In this document: positions 33,828 to 42,528 of the stretch, piece after piece
Layout of the letters: each line of letters begins with the position of its first letter
How positions within the stretch are numbered: the first letter of the stretch is position 1
Assembly: GCA_964527565.1 (NCBI GenBank)
Contig: CAZGOY010000017.1
Span: 1-63,175, forward strand
DNA length: 63,175 bases
Reading direction: 5' to 3'
From: JAGXQV01 sp964527565
GTDB taxonomy: Bacteria; Pseudomonadota; Gammaproteobacteria; Burkholderiales; Sulfuricellaceae
Translations under genes and position numbers: made by a program
The notes under the pieces: generated by a model
What the model saw: only the letters and a program-made list of their open reading frames with translations
Told to the model about the DNA's origin: nothing
Databases searched by the model: none

Positions 33828-35366
33828 TCAGTTGAACTCGATCAGGGATTTTCCGCTCATTTCGGGCGGTTGCGGCAATCCCATCATTTTCAGCAGGCTG
33901 GGGGCCACGTCCTTGAGCGCGCCGCCGTCAGCCAGTTTCGCCGGGCGTCCGACGTAGAGGAAAGGCACGTCGAAGGTGGTGTGGGCGGTATGCGGCGCGC
34001 CGGTGATTTCATCGACCATTTTCTCGGCATTGCCGTGGTCGGCGGTAATCAGCACTTCCCCGCCGCTTTCGCGCATGGCTTCGACCACGCGCCCGACGCA
34101 TTCGTCGAGCACTTCCACCGCCTGCACCGCAGCGGGCAGGATGCCGGTGTGGCCGACCATGTCGCCGTTGGCGTAGTTGCACACGATGGCGTCGAATTTG
34201 CGGCTGCGGATGGCCTCGACCAGTTTGTCGGTGACTTCACGCGCGCTCATCTCCGGCTTCAGGTCGTAGGTGGCGACGTGCGGCGATTGCACCAGGATGC
34301 GCTCTTCCCCGGCGACCGGCGCTTCCACCCCACCGTTGAAAAAGAAGGTGACATGGGCGTATTTCTCGGTCTCGGCGATGCGCAACTGGTGCAGGCCGAG
34401 GCTGGAGACGTAGTCGCCGAAACCGTTGCGCACGCTGTCCGGGGGGAAGGCTACCGGGACGTGGAAATTCTTGTTGTAGCTGGTCAAGGTGCAATAGGTG
34501 GCGACTTTGGGGGCGGTCTTGCGCTCGAACTCGGCAAAATCCGGCTCGATGAAGGCGCGCGTGATTTCGCGCGCGCGGTCGGCGCGGAAGTTCATGAACA
34601 CGATTACGTCGTCGTCCTGGATGCGCACCGCTTCGCCTCCCGGCGGCACGATCAGGGTGGGCTTGACGAATTCATCGTTCTCACCGCGCGCGTAGGCAGC
34701 CTGCAAGCCCGCTATGGCGTCGGACGCACCGTATTCCGCGCTGCCGCTGGTCATCATGTCGTAAGCGACCTTGACGCGCTCCCAGCGCTTGTCGCGATCC
34801 ATCACGTAGTAGCGCCCGCCGATTGAGGCGATGCGCCCGACACCGAGTTGCGCGAATTTCCCCTCGGCACGCTTCAGGTAGGTTTCCGCCGATTGCGGCG
34901 GCGTGTCGCGCCCATCGAGAAAGGCGTGCAGGTAGAGCTTTGTGATGCCCGCCTTGGCCGCCATATCCAGCATGACGTGAATGTGCGCTTCTTGGCTATG
35001 TACCCCGCCGTCGGAGAGCAGACCGAAGACGTGCAGTGCCGAATTATTGGTCTTGGCGGTGTTCACTGCCCTGGCCAGGGCGGTGTTGCTGAAAAATTCG
35101 CCGCTGGAAATGGCCAGGTTGATGCGCGTGAGCTCCTGATAGACCACGCGCCCGGCACCGATGTTGAGGTGGCCGACCTCGGAATTGCCCATCTGACCGT
35201 CGGGCAGGCCGACTTCGCCGGCGGCGGTGTGGATCAGGGTGTGAGGGCAGGTTTGCCAGAGACGTTCCCAGTTGGGCTTTCTGGCGAGGGCGATGGCGTT
35301 GTCGGCGCCGTTGGGGCGGTAGCCGAATCCGTCGAGGATAACGAGCAATACGGGAGTTACCTTCAT
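33828..35366 (-). CDS. gpmI: 2,3-bisphosphoglycerate-independent phosphoglycerate mutase
   Basis: 512 aa. The metal-binding and phospho-Ser motif GNSEVGHLNIGAGRVVYQ, VILDGFGYRP at the N-terminus and ITADHGNAEKM near the C-terminus are all present. It interconverts 3- and 2-phosphoglycerate in glycolysis/gluconeogenesis, on the route from Calvin-cycle product to biosynthesis. First gene of the gpmI-envC-ctpA-moeB operon, divergent from the ArsR gene with an AT-rich 127-bp gap that should hold both promoters. Confidence 0.97.
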   Translation of the reverse strand: MKVTPVLLVILDGFGYRPNGADNAIALARKPNWERLWQTCPHTLIHTAAGEVGLPDGQMGNSEVGHLNIGAGRVVYQELTRINLAISSGEFFSNTALARAVNTAKTNNSALHVFGLLSDGGVHSQEAHIHVMLDMAAKAGITKLYLHAFLDGRDTPPQSAETYLKRAEGKFAQLGVGRIASIGGRYYVMDRDKRWERVKVAYDMMTSGSAEYGASDAIAGLQAAYARGENDEFVKPTLIVPPGGEAVRIQDDDVIVFMNFRADRAREITRAFIEPDFAEFERKTAPKVATYCTLTSYNKNFHVPVAFPPDSVRNGFGDYVSSLGLHQLRIAETEKYAHVTFFFNGGVEAPVAGEERILVQSPHVATYDLKPEMSAREVTDKLVEAIRSRKFDAIVCNYANGDMVGHTGILPAAVQAVEVLDECVGRVVEAMRESGGEVLITADHGNAEKMVDEITGAPHTAHTTFDVPFLYVGRPAKLADGGALKDVAPSLLKMMGLPQPPEMSGKSLIEFN

Positions 35367-35493
35367 ACCGGGTCTGTATCTTCTTTATCTTGTCTTGAAG
35401 TTGCGAATTTTATAATATTTTGATAAAAGGTGCATTACTCTAAAAAACCCCGGTGACATCTGTGTGACCGGCTACAACGCGAGGGTGGGCAAA

Positions 35494-35814
35494 ATGGAAT
35501 TCGAACCGGTCGAACTGATGGGCAAGGACGAGCACATCGAGCAGGCATCGCGTGCCATGAAGGCCATGTCCCACCCCCTGCGCCTGAAAATTCTCTGCGT
35601 GCTGGGCGACCAGGAAATCAGCGTGCAGGACATCGTCGATAACGTCGGCACCTCGCAGAGCAACATTTCCCAGCATCTCGCCATCCTGCGCGACAAGGGC
35701 GTGCTGCGCACGCGCAAGGACGCCAACCGCGTCTTTTACCGCGTCGGCGACCCACGCACCCTGCAACTCCTGAGCATGATGCGCGATGTATTTTGCGGTT
35801 TCGCCAAGTCATAG
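35494..35814 (+). CDS. ArsR-family regulator with BigR/SqrR-like cysteine pair
   Basis: 106 aa from the ATG at 35494 (an upstream ATG at 35464 would add 10 residues). The winged helix is ASRAMKAMSHPLRLKILCVLGDQEISVQDIVDNVGTSQSNISQHLAILRDKGVLRTRKDANRVFYRV. There is no metal-type CxC motif. The only two cysteines, Cys35 and Cys101, are exactly 66 residues apart, the same spacing as Cys42/Cys108 in BigR and Cys41/Cys107 in SqrR, which sense persulfides. It may be a sulfide-responsive repressor. A terminator overlaps its end, so it is transcribed alone. Confidence 0.88.
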   Translation: MEFEPVELMGKDEHIEQASRAMKAMSHPLRLKILCVLGDQEISVQDIVDNVGTSQSNISQHLAILRDKGVLRTRKDANRVFYRVGDPRTLQLLSMMRDVFCGFAKS

Positions 35815-35835
35815 CGGGGCTTGGCGGGTTTTTTT
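35802..35835 (+). terminator. Terminator of the ArsR-family gene
   Basis: Stem CGCCAAG (35802-35808) pairs with CTTGGCG (35820-35826) around an 11-base loop that contains the stop codon, and is followed by seven T. It separates the regulator from the moxR operon. Confidence 0.65.
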
Positions 35836-35868
35836 ATGAAATATCCGCGCTAAATTTCCGGAGCCGCC

Positions 35869-36912
35869 ATGCGCCCTGCCCATCTCGTCACCATCCTCGA
35901 CCGTGAATTCCAGAGCGTTGGCCTCGGCCACCACACACCGGTGATGCTGTGGGGGCCGCCCGGCGTGGGCAAGTCGCAGATGGTGGTGCAGGTCGCGGCG
36001 CGCCACGGTGCGCCGGTGGTGGACATCCGGCTGTCGCAGATGGAGCCTTCCGACCTGCGCGGCATTCCCTATCGCATCGGAGACCATGTCAAATGGGCGC
36101 CGCCCTCCATGCTGCCGCACGCGGGCGGCGCGCCACAGGGTATTTTGTTTCTCGACGAGATCAACGCGGCGCCGCCCAGCGTTTCCGCTGCCGCCTACCA
36201 GCTGATTCTCGACCGGCGCCTCGGCGACTATCGCGTGCCGGAAGGTTGGGTGATTTTCGCTGCCGGCAACCGCCAGGGCGACCGCGGCGTCACCTATACC
36301 ATGCCGGCGCCGCTGGCCAACCGTTTTTCGCATTTTGAGCTGGAAACCCATCTCGACGATTGGGTGGTCTGGGCACACCAGAACCGCATCGACGAACGTC
36401 TGATCGCTTTCCTGCGCTTCCGCCCGGAGCGCTTGTTCGATTTCGACCCGGCGCACAACCCGGTGGCTTTCCCCAGCCCGCGTTCGTGGGAATTCGCCCA
36501 CCGTGCCCTGCAAAAATTCGGCACGGAAGAAGACTTGCTGCAAGATGTCCTGAAAGCCTGTGTCGGCCCCGCCGCCGGTATCGAACTGCACGCTTTCGTC
36601 ACCAATCTGGCGCGGCTGCCAGATATTGATGCCATTGTGCGTGGCGAGGAAGTTTCCGTGCCCGTGGAAATCGACCTGCAATACGCCGTGGCTTCCGCGC
36701 TGGTCGGGCGTGCCGTGCGCGCCAAGGGCAGCCCGGACGCATTGACGGTTTACGGACGCATCCTCGACTACGCCGCCAGGCTGCCGTTGCGCGAAATGGG
36801 CATCATGCTGGTGTCGGACATGCACCGCGCCATCGGCCAGGAACTCTTCTCCGTGCCGCAATTCGGCACCTGGGCCAATGCCGTCGCCGACCTGATGCTC
36901 TACGATTTCTGA
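35869..36912 (+). CDS. MoxR-family AAA+ ATPase
   Basis: 347 aa. Walker A is GPPGVGKS (29-36), Walker B is ILFLDEIN, and the sensor and arginine-finger region PAPLANRFSHFELE follows. This is the MoxR type with a long C-terminal helical part. MoxR proteins act as chaperones that insert cofactors or assemble complexes together with a von Willebrand factor A partner, which is the next gene 2 bp downstream. The client is not known. The sequence RLSQMEPSDLRGIPYRIGD is typical of the subgroup paired with DUF2201 proteins. Confidence 0.92.
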   Translation: MRPAHLVTILDREFQSVGLGHHTPVMLWGPPGVGKSQMVVQVAARHGAPVVDIRLSQMEPSDLRGIPYRIGDHVKWAPPSMLPHAGGAPQGILFLDEINAAPPSVSAAAYQLILDRRLGDYRVPEGWVIFAAGNRQGDRGVTYTMPAPLANRFSHFELETHLDDWVVWAHQNRIDERLIAFLRFRPERLFDFDPAHNPVAFPSPRSWEFAHRALQKFGTEEDLLQDVLKACVGPAAGIELHAFVTNLARLPDIDAIVRGEEVSVPVEIDLQYAVASALVGRAVRAKGSPDALTVYGRILDYAARLPLREMGIMLVSDMHRAIGQELFSVPQFGTWANAVADLMLYDF

Positions 36913-36914
36913 CC

Positions 36915-38150
36915 ATGTCCGGCGAACTGGAAACCAAGCTCGCCGCCGCGCGTACCCGCCTGATCCTCGACAAGCCCTTTCTCGGCGCACTGGTCATGCG
37001 CCTGCCGCTCAAGGCCGCCAACCCGGAGTGGTGCCCCACGGTCGCCACCGATGCGCGCCATTTCTATTACAACGCGGAATACATCGAAGCCCTCAGCCTG
37101 GAGCAAACCCAGTTCATGCTCGCCCACGAGGCGCTGCACTGCGCGCTGTCGCACTTCGCCCGGCGCCAGCACCGCGTGCGGCACCGCTGGGACCTGGCCT
37201 GCGATTTCGCCATCAACCCGCTCTTGGCGAAAGACGGCCTCAAGCCGCCGCCCGGCGCGCTGATACTCGACCTTTTTGCGGGCATGAGCGCCGAGGAAAT
37301 CTACCCGGCGCTGGAGGAAAACGACGACAGCGAACTGCTCGACAAACACCTCTATGACGGTGACCAAGGCGGCGAGGGCGGCAGCGGGGAAAACCAGGGC
37401 GGCAGGCAATCTGCCGGCAGCGGCGCGGAAAATGGCGCGCGCGGCGAAACCGGTCACGGCACGGAAGCCGCCGCGCAACGGGAAACGCAGGGCGCACCGC
37501 CCGCGCCGCTTACCCCGCAGGAACGCGACGAACTGGCGGCGCGCTGGCAGCAATACCTCGCCTCCGCCGCGCAATCGGCACAGGCGGCGGGAAAATTGTC
37601 CGGCAGCATGGCGCGCCTGGTCGATCACCTGCTGCAACCCACCCTGCCGTGGCGCATGCTGCTGGCGCGCTACATGAGCCTCTCCGCGCGCGACGATTAC
37701 TCCTGGCAACGCCCGTCGCGGCGCGAGGGCAACCTGCTGTTTCCCAGCCTGCGCAACGCCCGGCTGGAGGTGGTGGTGGCGCTGGACACCAGCGGCTCGC
37801 TCGCGGACGCCGACATCGGCGAATTCCTGGCCGAAGTCGATGCCCTGAAAAGCCAGCTTTCCGCGCGCGTCCACCTGCTGGCCTGCGACAGCGACCTTTC
37901 CGCCGAAGGCCCGTGGCTATTTGATCCCTGGGAGCCGCTCCGCCTTCCGCAGCAACTGAGCGGCGGTGGCGGCACCGCCTTCACCCCGGTATTCGAATGG
38001 GTGGAACAGCAAGCCGCGCGCCCCGACCTGCTGCTGTATTTCACCGATGCCGAAGGCGCCTTCCCCGCCGCCGAGCCGGACTATCCGGTGATCTGGCTGG
38101 TGAAAGGCAAGGCCGCCGTGCCGTGGGGACAGCGCATCCAGTTGAATTGA
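36915..38150 (+). CDS. DUF2201 putative metallopeptidase with VWA-like domain
   Basis: 411 aa. The N-terminal DUF2201 part contains HEALH at 71-75 with another His at 80, a zinc-type HExxH motif. A Gly/Glu/Ala-rich linker follows (about 145-200). The C-terminal VWA-like domain has a MIDAS motif in VVVALDTSGSLAD. This is a usual partner of the MoxR ATPase encoded just upstream. Substrate unknown; peptidase activity has not been shown for the family as far as I recall. Confidence 0.88.
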   Translation: MSGELETKLAAARTRLILDKPFLGALVMRLPLKAANPEWCPTVATDARHFYYNAEYIEALSLEQTQFMLAHEALHCALSHFARRQHRVRHRWDLACDFAINPLLAKDGLKPPPGALILDLFAGMSAEEIYPALEENDDSELLDKHLYDGDQGGEGGSGENQGGRQSAGSGAENGARGETGHGTEAAAQRETQGAPPAPLTPQERDELAARWQQYLASAAQSAQAAGKLSGSMARLVDHLLQPTLPWRMLLARYMSLSARDDYSWQRPSRREGNLLFPSLRNARLEVVVALDTSGSLADADIGEFLAEVDALKSQLSARVHLLACDSDLSAEGPWLFDPWEPLRLPQQLSGGGGTAFTPVFEWVEQQAARPDLLLYFTDAEGAFPAAEPDYPVIWLVKGKAAVPWGQRIQLN

Positions 38151-38282
38151 TTGGTGGGAGCGGGCTGGGTTCCAGGCGGGTGACCGCGCGCGCCGATGAC
38201 GGCGGAGGATTTGGTGGGCTATTCGTGACTACTCAGCGCGCAATCGCCCAGCGCCACCACCGCCTATCACCGGCGAAAAAAG

Positions 38283-38636
38283 TCACCCGTGCGCCAGCAC
38301 CTGGCGTGCGGCGTGGTCGGCGACCTTTTCGAGCCACTTATTGATGCTCACGCCCTCCAGGGCCGCCGCCATACCGACGCGATGGCGCAAATCGTCGTCA
38401 AAGCGTAACGACATCTTGCCGGCCCAGGTTTTCTGCGGTTCGGTGCCGTCTTCCTTACACCAAGCCAAATACTCATCTACCGTTTCGTGAAAGGCCTGCT
38501 CAAGCTCTTCGACAGTCTTGCCGCGAAAGGACAGCACGTCCTTCATGCCCGAAACCCGACCATGAAACACCTTGGCGTCGGTATCGAGTGTGATGCGGGC
38601 AACGTAATCCTTGTAGATCAATGCGTTCATGTTCAT
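38283..38636 (-). CDS. hicB: HicB-family antitoxin
   Basis: 117 aa from the ATG at 38636, which has GGA upstream; an ATG two codons later is also possible. The HicB partial RNase H-like fold (YVARITLDTDAKVFHGRVSGMKDVLSFRGKTVEELEQAFHETVDEYLAWCKEDG) is followed by a ribbon-helix-helix DNA-binding tail (KMSLRFDDDLRHRVGMAAALEGVSINKWLEKV). It should neutralise HicA and repress the operon. It is encoded after the toxin, 10 bp away. Confidence 0.92.
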   Translation of the reverse strand: MNMNALIYKDYVARITLDTDAKVFHGRVSGMKDVLSFRGKTVEELEQAFHETVDEYLAWCKEDGTEPQKTWAGKMSLRFDDDLRHRVGMAAALEGVSINKWLEKVADHAARQVLAHG

Positions 38637-38646
38637 GGCGAATTCC

Positions 38647-38925
38647 TTACTTGCAGATACACCCTGATAGTGCCGGCGAGCAGCCGCCGTTACACAAAAA
38701 ATCCCTGGCATCGGCGACCGCGCCCTTGTCCATACGGGGATCAGGATGTGGTTCGTGAAATACGCCCTTGACGCCGTTAAGCGCCAGCCTGCGCCGGGAA
38801 CCATTGCCATTGGCCAATGTGCCCCCCAACGATTTGAGCACCCGCACCAATTCATCCCAATCAATGTCGGGGCGGGGCGGCTCTTCAAATATCCGGCAAA
38901 ACGACTTGCAGGTAGCGTTATTCAT
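38647..38925 (-). CDS. hicA: HicA-family toxin
   Basis: 92 aa from the ATG at 38925. The HicA dsRBD-like fold is seen in DIDWDELVRVLKSLGGTLANGNGSRRRLALNGVKGVFHEPHPDPRMDKGAVADARDFL, including the conserved Gly-rich strand and His in FHEPHP. HicA cuts mRNA in a translation-independent way. The C-terminus (CSPALSGCICK) is longer and more Cys-rich than usual. It lies 57 bp after the last gene of the Ehr operon, same strand. Confidence 0.88.
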   Translation of the reverse strand: MNNATCKSFCRIFEEPPRPDIDWDELVRVLKSLGGTLANGNGSRRRLALNGVKGVFHEPHPDPRMDKGAVADARDFLCNGGCSPALSGCICK

Positions 38926-38982
38926 GCTTCCATGGTGGCACACTGCGCCACCATTTTCAAGCCCGTGTAGGGGATGTTCTGC

Positions 38983-39510
38983 TCAGCTTCGAGAGGTAAT
39001 AGCGGTGAGAATGCCCTGCAAAATCGCGGTGGGGGTCGGCGGGCAGCCGGGGACGGTGACATCCACCGGGATGACGTTGGCGATGCCGCCGCAGCTGGCA
39101 TAGCTGGCGCCTGCCTCATCCACCCCGAAAATTCCCCCGTTGCCGCCGCAATCGCCCAGCGCCACCACCAGCTTGGGTTCGGGGGTGGCGTCGTAGGTGC
39201 GTTTCAGCGCGGTTTCCATGTGGCGCGCCACCGGGCCGGTGACCAGCAGCATGTCGGCGTGGCGCGGGCTGGCGACGAAGTGGATGCCCAGTCCCTCGAT
39301 GTTGTAATAGGGGTTGTTGAGGCAGTGGATTTCCAGTTCGCAGCCGTTGCACGAGCCGGCATCGACGTGGCGGATGGCCAGCGAACGACCGAGGTGTTTC
39401 AAAATATCGGCTTGAATTTCCTGGCCGCCGCTGCGCAGCGCTTCGTCGGCTGACGGCGGGGTTTCGGTCTTGATGCCGGTTTTCAGCATCTGTTTGATGA
39501 TCTGGTACAT
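38983..39510 (-). CDS. HyfI/NuoB-like Fe-S subunit of an Ehr complex
   Basis: 175 aa. It resembles the small subunit of group 4 hydrogenases and NuoB. The four ligands of one [4Fe-4S] cluster are present: Cys54 and Cys57 (SCNGCE, hydrogenase-type spacing), Cys121 (LGDCGG) and Cys156 (VPGCPPTP). The subunit should therefore still carry electrons to its partner, the HyfG-like protein encoded 10 bp upstream. Last gene of a six-subunit operon. True NuoB of complex I has adjacent cysteines and different neighbours. Confidence 0.9.
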   Translation of the reverse strand: MYQIIKQMLKTGIKTETPPSADEALRSGGQEIQADILKHLGRSLAIRHVDAGSCNGCELEIHCLNNPYYNIEGLGIHFVASPRHADMLLVTGPVARHMETALKRTYDATPEPKLVVALGDCGGNGGIFGVDEAGASYASCGGIANVIPVDVTVPGCPPTPTAILQGILTAITSRS

Positions 39511-39520
39511 ATGGCTGCCC

Positions 39521-41074
39521 TTACAAGTCCGCCCCGGTATAACTGAGATTGAACGATTTATTGATCAGCGGGAAATCCGGCACGATGTTGCCGATGATGG
39601 CGTGTTCCAGCACCGGCCAGTTCTGCCATGAGGGATCGTGGGGATGGACGCGATACAGGCTGTTGTTGGCGCCGCTGTGCAGCGCCACCAGGATTTCCCC
39701 GCGCCAGCCTTCCACCCAGCCGATGGCGAAGGCGTTGTCCGGCGCCGGCGGCACGTCGAAATGCAGCTCGCCCGGCGGCATGCGGTCGAGAATCAGGTTG
39801 ATGAGACGGATGGATTCGGAGACTTCCTCGAAGCGCACCGTCACCCGCGCCGCCACGTCGCCACCGCGATGGGTGGCCATGCGCACGTCCAATTGATCGT
39901 AAGGCGCGCACGGATATTGCGCGCGCAAGTCCCACGCCTGGCCGCTGGCGCGGCCCGGCAGACCGGTTAGCCCCAGCTTGGCGGCGAGCGCGGGCGTGAC
40001 GTGCCCGGTGGTGAGGAAACGGTCCTGCACGCCGGCGTGTTCGTCGTAGATGTCCTTCAGAATCTTCACTTCCCGCTCTATCGCTGCCAGCCCTTCGCGC
40101 AGGCGCATGGTTCCGCGCTGGTCGATGTCGCGGGATACGCCGCCGGGAATAATCCGGTCCATCAGGTAGCGGTGGCCGAACAGTTCCTGGTTGAGTCGCA
40201 GCGCGTCTTCCTTGAGGCGCCAGAAATGGGCGAAGCCGAAGGCCAGCGCCACGTCGTTGCCGAGGTAGCCGAGATCGCCGAGATGATTGTGGATGCGCTC
40301 CAGTTCCAGGAACAGCGCGCGCAGCCACACCGCGCGCGGCGGCGGCGTGAATTCCGAGAGGCTTTCCAGCGCCATGGTGTAGGCCCAGGCGTAGGCCACC
40401 GTGCTGTCGCCGGAAACACGCCCGGCCAGCTTGACGCCTTCCTTGGGCGACAAACTCTCGAAGCGTTTTTCGATCCCTTTGTGCTTGTAGCCCATGCGCT
40501 CTTCCAGGCGCAGCACGCGTTCGCCGATGATCGAGAAGCGGAAATGGCCGGGTTCGATGGTGCCGGCATGCACCGGGCCGACCGGAATTTCGTGGACGCC
40601 GTCGCCTTCCACCTGGACGAAGGGATAGGCGTCGGTGACGGTGGGACTGAAGTACTGCCCGTCGAAATCCTTGCGCAGCGGGTAGCTGCCTTCGCGCCAG
40701 CCGCCGTGGCGCAGCCACTTGCGCTGGTCGTCGGCACCGGCGGCATGAATGCCGAGCAGGTCGGCGACGGCGCGCTGCATGCGGTTGGCGGCGGGAAAAA
40801 GATCGCTGATGTCGGGAAAGCTGTCCGTGCCCTCGGCCAGCGGCAATTTCAGGGCATACAGTCCGGGATGACCCGCCAGCGCCACATGCACGGTGAAATG
40901 CCCGCCGCGCGGACGCTCGTCGCAACCCCACAGCGCCATCAGGCGGCCGCCCTCGTTGTGCACCTGCTCGCACAGTGCGCGGTAGCCCGCCGCCGTCACC
41001 ACGCCGCGCCAGATCGGCATGGCGCTGTGGATGGGTTGCAGGGAGACGCCGATATCCTTGAATTCAATAGTCAT
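39521..41074 (-). CDS. HyfG/NuoCD-like subunit lacking [NiFe] ligands (Ehr complex)
   Basis: 517 aa. An N-terminal NuoC-like part (about 1-150) is fused to a NuoD/hydrogenase-large-subunit part with EIPVGPVHAGTIEPGHFRFS. The motif RVCGIC of [NiFe] hydrogenases reads RVSGDS at 219-224, with serines at both Cys positions. The C-terminal DPCxxC motif is replaced within NIVPDFPLINKSFNLSYTGADL. Only three scattered Cys remain in the protein. It therefore cannot bind a [NiFe] centre and belongs to the energy-converting hydrogenase-related (Ehr) group. What reacts at the vacant site is unknown. Confidence 0.92.
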   Translation of the reverse strand: MTIEFKDIGVSLQPIHSAMPIWRGVVTAAGYRALCEQVHNEGGRLMALWGCDERPRGGHFTVHVALAGHPGLYALKLPLAEGTDSFPDISDLFPAANRMQRAVADLLGIHAAGADDQRKWLRHGGWREGSYPLRKDFDGQYFSPTVTDAYPFVQVEGDGVHEIPVGPVHAGTIEPGHFRFSIIGERVLRLEERMGYKHKGIEKRFESLSPKEGVKLAGRVSGDSTVAYAWAYTMALESLSEFTPPPRAVWLRALFLELERIHNHLGDLGYLGNDVALAFGFAHFWRLKEDALRLNQELFGHRYLMDRIIPGGVSRDIDQRGTMRLREGLAAIEREVKILKDIYDEHAGVQDRFLTTGHVTPALAAKLGLTGLPGRASGQAWDLRAQYPCAPYDQLDVRMATHRGGDVAARVTVRFEEVSESIRLINLILDRMPPGELHFDVPPAPDNAFAIGWVEGWRGEILVALHSGANNSLYRVHPHDPSWQNWPVLEHAIIGNIVPDFPLINKSFNLSYTGADL

Positions 41075-41078
41075 GATT

Positions 41079-42527
41079 TCACCCGATCAATGCCGCCGCC
41101 TGGCGGTACCAGTCCGCCAGGTAGGGCGGAATGTACAGCCCCAGCATCAGCACCAGCCCGAGATGCACGAACACCGGGATCAGGGCGGGCGGATGCGGCA
41201 GCCGGGTTTCGTTGGGCTCGCCGAACACCATCGGCTGCACCTTGCTGAAAACCGCCGCGAAGGCCACGCCCAGCGCGACAAGCAGGAAGGGGGTGGTCCA
41301 CGGATAGGCGTGCATGGCGGTGGTGATGATGAGAAATTCGCTGGCGAATACGCCGAACGGCGGCATGCCGAGGATCGCCAGGGTACCGACGGTCAGCCCC
41401 CAGCCGACGGTGGGGTTGTAGCGGATCAGGCCGCGGATGTCGGTCATGATCTGGCTGCCGGCCTTCTGGCAGGCGTGACCGACGGCGAAGAAAATCGCCG
41501 ACTTGGTCAAGCTGTGCACGGTCATGTGCAGCATCCCGGCGAAGGTCGCCACCGGGCCGCCCATGCCGAAGGCAAAGGTCATCAAGCCCATGTGCTCGAT
41601 GGAGGAATAAGCGAACATGCGCTTGACGTCCTTCTGCCGCGACAGGAAGAAGGCCGCAGTGACCACCGAGAGCAGGCCGAAACCCATCATCAGGTCGCCG
41701 GCGAAATGGCTGTCCAACGCGCCGTCGACCAGCACCTTGGTGCGCACCACGGCGTACAGCGCGACGTTGAGCAGCAGGCCGGAGAGCACCGCCGAAACCG
41801 GCGTCGGGCCTTCGGCATGGGCGTCCGGCAGCCAGTTATGCAGCGGCGCCAGGCCCACCTTGGTACCGTAGCCGACCAGCAGGAACACGAAAGCCAGCGA
41901 CAGCACCGTCGGCTCCAGCTCGCTTTTCACCGCGTCGAGGTGCGTCCACAAGAGCGCCGTGCCGCCCGCGCCGAGCACTTTTTCCGCCGCGAAATACAGC
42001 AGGATGGTGCCGAATAGCGCCTGGGCGATGCCCACGCCGCACAGGATGAAATATTTCCACGCCGCCTCCAGGCTGGCCGGGGTGCGGTACAGCGACACCA
42101 GCAGCACGGTGGTCAGCGTCGCCGCTTCCATCGCCACCCACAGGATGCCGAGATTGTTGGTTAAGAGCGCCACCAGCATGGTGCAGGTGAACAGCTGGTA
42201 CATGCTGTAATACAGGCGCAGACGGCCGATGGTCAGCTTGCCGTGGTGCTGTTCGATGAGCATGTAGGGGCGCGAGAACAGTGCCGTGGTGAAGGCCACG
42301 AAGGCGGTCAGCGCCACCAGGAAGACATTGAAGGAATCGACGAAGAACATTTCGTCCAGCGCCAGCATCGGCCCTTCGTTGATGACCCGCGCCGTCAGCC
42401 ACCCCGAAGCGAGGAAGGTGGCGAAGCTCGCCCAGGTGTTCAGCCCCGCCGCGTAGGCGCGATGCCCGAACAACGCCAGCAGGATGCCGCCAGCGAGCGG
42501 AATAGCCAGTACCAGAAAAATTTCCAC
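41079..42527 (-). CDS. HyfF/NuoN-like antiporter-type membrane subunit
   Basis: 482 aa, hydrophobic throughout. The proton-translocation core of the Mrp/NuoLMN family is visible: LWVAMEAATLTTVLLVSLYRTPASLEAAWKYFILCGVGIA with the key Glu and Lys, LPDAHAEGPTPVSAVLSGLLLNVALYAVVR, and KRMFAYSSIEHMGLMTFAFGMGG. It probably forms one ion channel of the complex. It starts 1 bp after hyfE and ends 4 bp before hyfG. Confidence 0.9.
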   Translation of the reverse strand: MEIFLVLAIPLAGGILLALFGHRAYAAGLNTWASFATFLASGWLTARVINEGPMLALDEMFFVDSFNVFLVALTAFVAFTTALFSRPYMLIEQHHGKLTIGRLRLYYSMYQLFTCTMLVALLTNNLGILWVAMEAATLTTVLLVSLYRTPASLEAAWKYFILCGVGIAQALFGTILLYFAAEKVLGAGGTALLWTHLDAVKSELEPTVLSLAFVFLLVGYGTKVGLAPLHNWLPDAHAEGPTPVSAVLSGLLLNVALYAVVRTKVLVDGALDSHFAGDLMMGFGLLSVVTAAFFLSRQKDVKRMFAYSSIEHMGLMTFAFGMGGPVATFAGMLHMTVHSLTKSAIFFAVGHACQKAGSQIMTDIRGLIRYNPTVGWGLTVGTLAILGMPPFGVFASEFLIITTAMHAYPWTTPFLLVALGVAFAAVFSKVQPMVFGEPNETRLPHPPALIPVFVHLGLVLMLGLYIPPYLADWYRQAAALIG

Positions 42528-42528
42528 C

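Noticed and set aside
39521..41074. Annotation as a functional [NiFe] hydrogenase large subunit
   Set aside because: All four metal-binding cysteines are absent.
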